From positions 5,704,001-5,768,000 of the forward strand of contig OZ316893.1 of the NCBI GenBank assembly GCA_973895155.1: 64,000 nt of DNA, read 5' to 3'. The notes beneath the pieces are model-generated. The model was given only the letters and a program-made list of their open reading frames with translations, searched no databases and was not told the origin of the DNA. The translations under genes and the position numbers were made by a program. The stretch comes from Marsupella aquatica (taxonomy: Eukaryota > Marchantiophyta). Below are positions 57,557-64,000 of the stretch, piece after piece. Position 1 is the first letter of the stretch; each line of letters begins with the position of its first letter.

Positions 57557-59600
57557 TTTTACAAAGTATGATATAGGTATTAATATTGAAAATAGGGAAT
57601 GTTTTCTTTATAATATAGAAGTACTTGTATTAGGTTAGGATCACACGTAGTAGCGGAACTCAACTACGTACCCTATCACTTCACTCCAACATCGCTGACT
57701 TTGACGCCAAGCTCCTTTATGGTCCAGGCCTCCGGAACGGCCATCCAATGGGAACTAAGTATTGGGAGACTTGTGAGTAATGAAGTGTTACACTAGCAAA
57801 GGCAAGACGTCGAGCTAGTGGTACACCCAAAGGACTTAGATTAGCATTGGGAGTTGGTCGAGTCATGAAGGGTCAATCTTAGAGTGGACCGTTTGGACCC
57901 CGGACCAAATTTGAGTTTTGAGGGCTTGAGTGAGAGCTCCTCTTGGGCCCAAGGCCATAGAAGTTTACTTCATGCGCAATGAACGCTTGGCGCATGAGAT
58001 ACGGTGCGACCCAAGTGTAATCATCTTGGACCCCCAATTGACGACGATTTCTGAGGGCCCGGGCATGAGTGCCACCGTGTTGGCCCTATCACAACGGGCT
58101 AAGTCACTTCACTCATGGAAGTCAAACTAGAAAGTTATGGACATATCAAGTTAGTTGCGTGCCCATGTGATCGGGTTGGAATCCAGGTTGAAGGCTAAAT
58201 ATAGGGGACCAAAGTTGGTCCAGGGGTGACAGGTTTCCAAAAGCATATATGAGGGAGTGGTGTCTCCCTGGGAGCCAACGGCAAGCCCAAGTCATGAAGT
58301 GAGATGGTCGTGCTACTAAGGGGAAATATCAAATAGAAACGACACTAACTCCTCAATGGGAAGTCCGTTGGAGCACTTCTTGGATGCTTTGGAAAACTCT
58401 CAAGGAGTACTACCACGTACTCCTGAGCTTAATTGGGTCTGGGAGTGCCTTTGGTTTTTGAGGTCTGCGGGGGCTATCTTGCTTGCTTAGATAATCTTGA
58501 AAAAACCGCCACCAAGCCGAGTTCAATTTCCCATGGGAGCTTGCATTAGAGAGCCAATGTAGATTAGGCATGGGTGTTGCAGTCCAAGTGCATTCCCGAG
58601 TGCATTTGGCCCCTAGACTCTCAATTGAGCTGGAGTCTTAGAGATGGCTTGCTAGAGTTGGGGCTGAATGAGTCCCGGCGTTTGAGACAAGCTTCAGGAC
58701 AAGCTAGTCATGAGCATGTCCTAGAGGCAGGGCGGTAAGCCAGTGACAGATAAAAAGTGGGCAAGCTTGAGCGGCACCTGGTAGAGAGGTTGTTCAATTC
58801 TAGACAAACAGTGGGCGATGCTCTTAGCTTCAGCTTATGGCAAGGCCATGCGGGCCTGAGAGATTCTATTCATTGACGTACTTGGTAACGATTATTGAGC
58901 TTGAGACAAAACAATGGTCTTTGGGATCCTAGATCATGATGGTTATTTACCAATGTGTTTGATGCCTGATGGTTACTTACCAATGTGTTTGATGCATGTG
59001 GAGAGATGACTTGCTAGCAACGCATAGTGATTCTATCAAATTAAAATTCCCTTTTTTGTTCAAGTTACTCAAAAATTACTGAACTGCCCCATGCTAGTGT
59101 AATTGAATCATGAAGTTTCCTCTTTGAAGTCAATCAATAATAAAATGCTACATGAAAGGAGGAATCACCGGAATGTACAAAATTAGTTATTAAATTAATA
59201 GGGTAAAACTATGCCATTAAAATCTTTACCTTAACTGAGCTTAGCCTGTCATTCGAGAACTGCAACATAGTTATGGTAAAGTGAGGTGACGTCCATCCAA
59301 TTCAGCACATTACCGTAGTTGGCACAATATTGGTCAGGGCTGGTGTGGAGCTTTTTCAAAAACGCTATCGGGCTGTAATTGGATGACGTCTCCTTTGCTT
59401 GTGGATGGATATCTTTGCCGCTGAAAATGTCTCATTCGACCACATCTTAATCGCGCCATAATCGAGATCATACGTTGGGTCTCTGCTCTTTCTTTCTTTC
59501 TGCCTTCGAGTGTTTGTGTATATTTGATTCTGTTTGAGGCTCCAGAGCTCCTCCGAATTGCTCAGGGTCCTGCGCAAGAAGCAGCCGATCAGGTACAGTC
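57557..59600. other. Intergenic, possible retroelement-derived sequence
   Basis: From about 57630 to 58880 the base composition is more balanced than on either side, with no open frame over about 70 codons. The texture resembles decayed LTR-type sequence, but no ends are seen. A 31 bp direct repeat (TGATGGTTA(T/C)TTACCAATGTGTTTGATG) is at 58937-58996. Confidence 0.35.
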
Positions 59601-60145
59601 TTGCCCTAGATGACAGGCTCTCGAGGTTGTCTTCGAAGCTGGGGGTTTAAGCGCTACGTTGCTCTTACTGATTGATCCAAGTGTGGAGCGTTGTATCGGA
59701 CAATTTGCTAGATCTTCTGTGAAACTCCGATCGAGGAGTTCGACCGGCTCACGTCCCGGGGACGTGTTTGATTCAGTGATGTGGTAGATCTGCTCTATTA
59801 GCGAGTGTGGGGTCAAATGTGAGGACGTGTGCGTCGGGTTTACGTATTGCCAATTTTCAGTACTCATGGGGGATGATTTTGATGCATTTGGCATTCGCAG
59901 TTCTTCTTGTTTTGCTTGTCGGAATTGTCTAAGTTGTGGACGCATTTACGATTTTCGCTCAACTACACACGGTACAGCGGTTTTGCTGGGTAGCTTTTCG
60001 TGATTGCTTCACCTAATGATATGCCATCTGAGAGATTTTCTCGTGCTTGGGCTTCATTGAATACCACCCTGCATGAACAGAGTTTGCATTCATGTCCCAA
60101 TTTGTGCTGGACAAGCCTTCTATGGACGTATAGGTTCTGTTTTGG

Positions 60146-60245
60146 GTCAGATCCAGTTAGCTTCGAGGCTAAGGTTTTTCAAGGTCTCTAGGCTGGTCAG
60201 ATTCGGTTAGCTTCGAGGCGAAGGGTTTTCACGGTCTCTCGGCTG
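60146..60245. repeat. 50 bp tandem duplication
   Basis: Copies start at 60146 and 60196. Both contain GTTAGCTTCGAGGC(T/G)AAGG and GGTCTCT(A/C)GGCT. Confidence 0.85.
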
Positions 60246-60256
60246 ACTTCAATAAA

Positions 60257-60730
60257 GTTCTGGGTTCATAAGTACAACTGAAGGTGTCCGCCCGAGTGTG
60301 GTTTGGACATCTTTCGTTTGTGGGGATCTTCTTGATTCACCGAGACGAATCCCTCGATAGTTGACATGGCCGTAACAAGTAACAAATCTACTGTGGGTCT
60401 GGAGGATAAAACGGCATCACGGAAGCCTTATTCGGTTTCGCCGTCTGCCTCCGTTTGAATTCTTTGCGGGTTTGTGCTTCGAATTCCTGCCATAGGGTTC
60501 TGGGTTCGTAAGTAAAATCTATGGCGTCCGACTGAGTGTGCTTTGACATCTTTCGTTTGTGGGGATCTTCTTGAGTCACTTAGACGAATCCCTCCATAGC
60601 TGACATGGCCGTTATGAGTAACAAATCTACTGTAGGTTCGGAGGATAAACGGCATCACGGAATCCTTATTCGGTTTCGCCGCCTGCCTCCGTTTGCGAGT
60701 TTGTGCTTCAAATTCCCGGCATAGGGTCTT
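60257..60730. repeat. 240 bp tandem duplication
   Basis: Copy 1 at 60257-60496, copy 2 at about 60497-60730. Shared landmarks: GTTCTGGGTTC, CATCTTTCGTTTGTGGGGAT, AGACGAATCCCTC, GTAACAAATCTACTGT and CCTTATTCGGTTTCGCCG. Divergence is perhaps 8-10 percent by eye. It lies in the presumed leader/first intron of the 61.9 kb gene. Confidence 0.9.
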
Positions 60731-61855
60731 ACTTTCGGAAAGAGAGTGGATGGTGTTCTCACTTAGATTATTTGGCCTTTCTCTCCTCCTTCGTAAGACG
60801 AATTCACCGAGTTTTCTCCAAGTTGCACGAAAGGAATAAACCTCGGAATTGAGTGCGAACTGAGCTAACGTCTGTTGCCTAACAACTGTCACGCTATGCC
60901 GTTTTCAATGCTGTATTGTATATCTGCAGAACGCTGATAGACAGATTATGCAAACGATTTCAATCGTGATTTCTTAAAGTGAGCTACCGTCATGGTGAAT
61001 TAGCTGAGTTGTCAGGTAATTATAGTTGCCAACATAGGTAGAGACAGCAAGTGTGCTGTGTCAAAATTTTAATCCTTGCAGCTGCCGTCATTCGGGGAGA
61101 CACTTATTGTTCTGATCAGTGCCTCTTGGTCGCTGCTGGAATTGGCTTGTGCGTTTCGAAGACGAGTTCGGCTGGTCGATTTCTTTATTTGTTTGCTTGT
61201 TTACCACCAGTTTTCAAAAGGGTGGACCTAACGTTCGCTGATTGTATGCTTCAGGTCTCTGGTTCAATAGGCTTCAGGTTGTGGATTGAAGCCCGGCTAC
61301 TCGACATCCGTAGCTCGGAGTTTTGAAGTAATCTTTATATCTCATCGATTTGCTCATACTTGGGGTGTAAATCACCGGGTTGCAAATGTTCTCCTGAACC
61401 AGGTGAAGGAGGTTGAGCCAAAGTTCTAGCATTTGAGGATTTACAGCTAGGATGGGTGTCTGAGAACTCCGGTTTTCAAAGGTGAGCTAATTTCGTGGCC
61501 TCATTGTGTGGAATGACCACCTTAATCCCGGAATCTGTAGAATAGCGGTTTTAGGTTGGGAAAATTGCAGTCCATTTCTGACGTTTTCTCGTCGATTGAC
61601 CAACAGTGAACAGGCTCTATTGTTGTGAATTACGGTCAGGAAGAGAGTCGGGTTTGTTGTTTAGGGCGAGAGCAGGTGTACTTTGATATTTGCAGTCCTA
61701 CTTTTCCCTTTATGATGTCATCGACCATGGCTACTTCTTTGTCCAAAGTTGATCACTCGCTGTCACCGGTGTCGCAAGGATTCTAAGGGTTTGCCTGTTC
61801 TTTCTTCGCAGATCCTTCAATAGAAGTATTCCTAGATAGTGTCAGGGCCTTGAAG

Positions 61856-62311
61856 ATGGAAAAATCAGCAGCAGCTCCTACTCCTGCACCGGCTGTTTCG
61901 AATGGTCACAAACCCACGCTAGTTATTGAGGAAAAGGTCAAAGAGAAACAGAGGTCCAAGCTTGCACAGGAGGAGGCAGCCATAGAGTCGAAGATCGTTG
62001 AGTATATCTTAGATGGACAATGGGAAGCTTTGCACCCGAACTCAGGAATGTCTGTTGAAGTAAAGGGCAGTCACCTGTGCGTAGATTATCATGAGGAAGT
62101 GGGATATCGTGTGTGGGAATGGCATGGCCATTGCATGATCTATGAAGATGGAGAAGGCTATACTCCAGAGTACATATACGGAAATTATTTCGAGCCTTTG
62201 GTGGAGGAAGACGAAGTGAGTAGGCCAGTAGGTTTAGGGTTGATGGCCAATAACAGGAGAGTCATGCCCGGGCTCGGAGGGATACTTAGCCCCATAGGTA
62301 GACGGATATAA
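61856..62311 (+). CDS. Small conserved-looking protein of unknown function
   Basis: 151 aa single coding exon from ATG 61856 to TAA 62311; an in-frame TTG just upstream is not a likely start. Residues 1-22 are Ala/Pro-rich. Residues about 23-50 form a charged helix (EEKVKEKQRSKLAQEEAAIE). Then follows a compact region with KIVEYILDGQWEALHP, YHEEVGYRVWEWHGHCMIY and GYTPEYIYGNYFEPL, and a Gly/Arg-rich C-terminus with PGLGG. The Trp/Tyr-rich middle with alternating hydrophobics suggests a small beta-rich domain. I have the impression that a plant-wide family shares the QWE...VWEWHGH...GYTPEYIYGNYFE blocks, but I cannot name it or give a function. No signal peptide or membrane segment is seen. 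Confidence 0.8.
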   Translation: MEKSAAAPTPAPAVSNGHKPTLVIEEKVKEKQRSKLAQEEAAIESKIVEYILDGQWEALHPNSGMSVEVKGSHLCVDYHEEVGYRVWEWHGHCMIYEDGEGYTPEYIYGNYFEPLVEEDEVSRPVGLGLMANNRRVMPGLGGILSPIGRRI

Positions 62312-63354
62312 GAGAGCATCGAAGTAGAGTTTCTCAGCCAGATGATTAATGTGTTTACGTAGTGAGTCTGCAGAGGTGCAAGTGTCACATCTGAGCTGTT
62401 TGGTGGGGCTTAAATGAATTCAGATGCTAGGCTTGTTGTCAACAAGAAACGCAGCCAGATGGTTCTCTGTGTTGTAAACGTGTTACTTTCCCAATTAAGT
62501 GATACAGCGCTCACATTTGAGTTCTGATCTCGAGCAGAACGGTTACTGATGCCAGGCCTTTTCTGGAGGAAAAGAATCAGCTAGGTTGCTCACTGTATTG
62601 GAAACGTCTGAGGTACTATTTAAGACGCAGTGTGTATCAATTCCTACAGGGAAACGTCATTCCGGAAGTTTCAGTAGCTTTGTCCTTAGTTTTTGTGCTC
62701 TTGGTTCTTAGTCAGAATTTTGAATTACCCATCTTTAAGCTTTGGATTGCACTTGGAGACTTTTGTACATTTCTTTGTATGCATGTTGCTCGATACTCCG
62801 ATCTCCTGATAGTCACGGACATTAATTCTCATAGTCAGCATATTTTTGTGCTGAAGTGACCGTTCTAGATTTTATTTCTAGTTTCATGTGTAAGAAGATC
62901 ACTCTCACACGTTACCCCGTATTGTGGAAAGCTTGCCCGTCGCCTGAGACTGTAAAGATTGAAATATGATGCACAGCTCCATGTAGTTCTTGACGATGGA
63001 GAGTACCTCGGTCAGACCAGGGTTGGCCTGGATAGTTCATCAGTTGAATTGGTACCGAGACCTGCAATGGCCTAAGATAGAACCTTGGACACGGATTAGA
63101 CATCCGTGATTCTTTTGTTTTTCCTTTCCCTACTCAGTCTCGAATAAAACCTGTCAGTCTTGTGCAGGACGATCAATACTTACAAAAGGAATGGGACAAA
63201 GAGCTGACCCAAACATGGGTGGGAATCCTTAGGCCAGCAACTGAGAGAAAGAGACCTCTAATGGAAGGACTCTTAACTTCCTCCACAAGAACACTTCCCT
63301 AACAATAGCATTGTGTGCAAGGATCATATTTTTATACAAATAGCATTTTTGCAA

Positions 63355-63438
63355 CCATGACTTTGGGATGATTTATTGCATCATATTAGCCTGAAGCCAT
63401 GACTTTGGGATGATTTATTGCATCATACTAGCCTGAAG
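63355..63438. repeat. 42 bp tandem duplication
   Basis: Two adjacent copies, 63355-63396 and 63397-63438, of a unit with CCATGACTTTGGGATGATTT and GCATCATA(T/C)TAGCCTGAAG, differing at one base. Confidence 0.92.
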
Positions 63439-63571
63439 CCTTAGCTGTGTTCTTTATTAGATGATGGGTGAATACTGTCATGCCCGTTTTAAGTTAAAAT
63501 CTGCAACCTTACGTGCGCCCCAAGTCACTTGCCGTTTCCAGTTCCATCTGCAACCTTACCTGTGCCCCCGC

Positions 63572-63683
63572 AGTCAATAGAGGGTTCACTCTAGACCCCA
63601 GTCCTTGAATCTTACCTTCCCCCCCATAGTCAGTAGAGGGTTCACGCTAGACCCCAGGCCCTTATCGTAGTAGTAGATTTGCA
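63572..63683. repeat. 56 bp direct repeat
   Basis: AGTCA(A/G)TAGAGGGTTCAC followed by CTAGACCCCAG occurs at 63572 and again at 63628, with a C-rich spacer. A further CTGCAACCTTAC word repeats just upstream at about 63502 and 63549. Confidence 0.8.
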
Positions 63684-64000
63684 ATAGAAAAGAGTTATTG
63701 TATGACCAAAAATCTATTTTAGAATAGTACACGCCAATTTGGAAGTCATCCAATCACGGTCCATGAAACCAAGTTTTCAGCCATTTTGGTGGGGAGATTT
63801 GGTTTCACTTGTCTAATACCCATCTCTTAGAGCACTTATCGAACAATTATTAAAGCTGTCTAGTGTAGATTCCAGGTCATTATTAGTTTTTCCTTACTGC
63901 CCACACCTTCTCACTTATCGGACAATTGAAGCTCGATAGCTTTCGGTTCTGCACAGCACTTTTTCTTGCCGCAAAGGAAATTCCGCGATACCGTTTCCTG

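Larger units (their letters stand above)
59601..61855 (+). promoter_or_regulatory. Upstream/leader region of the 61.9 kb gene
   Basis: About 2.2 kb with no supported ORF. A splice-acceptor-like TTCTTTCTTCGCAG ends at 61811, 44 nt before the ATG at 61856, so the gene probably has a spliced 5' leader. Two nested duplications (60146-60245 and 60257-60730) lie in this stretch. Short minus-strand open frames here repeat the same peptide, as expected from the duplication, and are not taken as genes. Confidence 0.45.
62312..64000. other. 3' flank of the 61.9 kb gene and intergenic sequence
   Basis: No further gene is supported. The first several hundred bases probably hold the 3' untranslated region. 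Short tandem duplications at 63355-63438 and 63572-63683 are described separately. Confidence 0.45.

Noticed and set aside
60428-60892. Minus-strand 154-codon frame upstream of the 61.9 kb gene
   Set aside because: It contains the same peptide twice because of the 240 bp tandem duplication and shows no family resemblance.
1-64000. tRNA, rRNA or CRISPR features
   Set aside because: I saw no clear tRNA B-box/acceptor pairing, no rRNA signature words and no regularly spaced repeat-spacer array; the tandem repeats present lack unique spacers.

Overview
This window is nuclear DNA of a land plant. Four intron-containing or typical plant genes can be rebuilt with GT-AG introns and line up over most of their length with known plant proteins: nucleoporin SEH1, THO/TREX subunit THO5, a fasciclin-like arabinogalactan protein (FLA), and a CLASRP/SFRS16-type splicing factor. 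There is also a Ty1/copia element primed by initiator tRNA-Met and a fragment of plant mitochondrial rps3. The rps3 fragment reads straight through the position where vascular-plant mitochondrial rps3 usually has an intron. With the short introns, this leans towards a bryophyte or other non-seed plant, but only weakly. No prokaryotic features (operons, Shine-Dalgarno sites, CRISPR) are present.

Layout. 951-4077 (-): SEH1, eight exons. 4078-7076: divergent intergenic/promoter region with an (AG)23 tract. 7077-11226 (+): THO5, eight exons. 11227-19080: long intergenic region with a fold-back repeat and no gene I can support. 19882-21279 (+): intronless FLA with a GC-rich leader. 21280-33643: AT-rich, repeat-rich intergenic DNA. 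It holds several tandem duplications, a degenerate minisatellite, and a broken minus-strand coding remnant (31426-32442) of unrecognised family lying between two long direct repeats. 33644-34789 (-): intronless alpha/beta-hydrolase that looks more like fungal than plant carboxylesterases. 36089-36403 (+): small hypothetical ORF. 38908-43733 (-): CLASRP-like gene, at least eleven exons, with a (GA)n tract in its upstream leader. 46653-54985: complete but defective copia element on the minus strand, with ~343 bp LTRs, a 5 bp target duplication, PBS, PPT, a pol deletion, and a probable nested insertion carrying a plus-strand double zinc-knuckle gag-like ORF. 57318-57556: mitochondrial rps3 fragment (NUMT). 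61856-62311 (+): small conserved-looking protein with a long leader containing a 240 bp tandem duplication.

Functionally, SEH1 (nuclear pore), THO5 (mRNA export/TREX) and the CLASRP-like protein (splicing) all act in nuclear mRNA maturation or traffic. SEH1 and THO5 are head-to-head. FLA is a secreted, GPI-anchored wall/plasma-membrane protein. The esterase probably hydrolyses small acyl esters. The most unusual items are the fungal-type esterase, the unexplained 31.4-32.4 kb coding remnant between direct repeats, the nested zinc-knuckle ORF and the NUMT.
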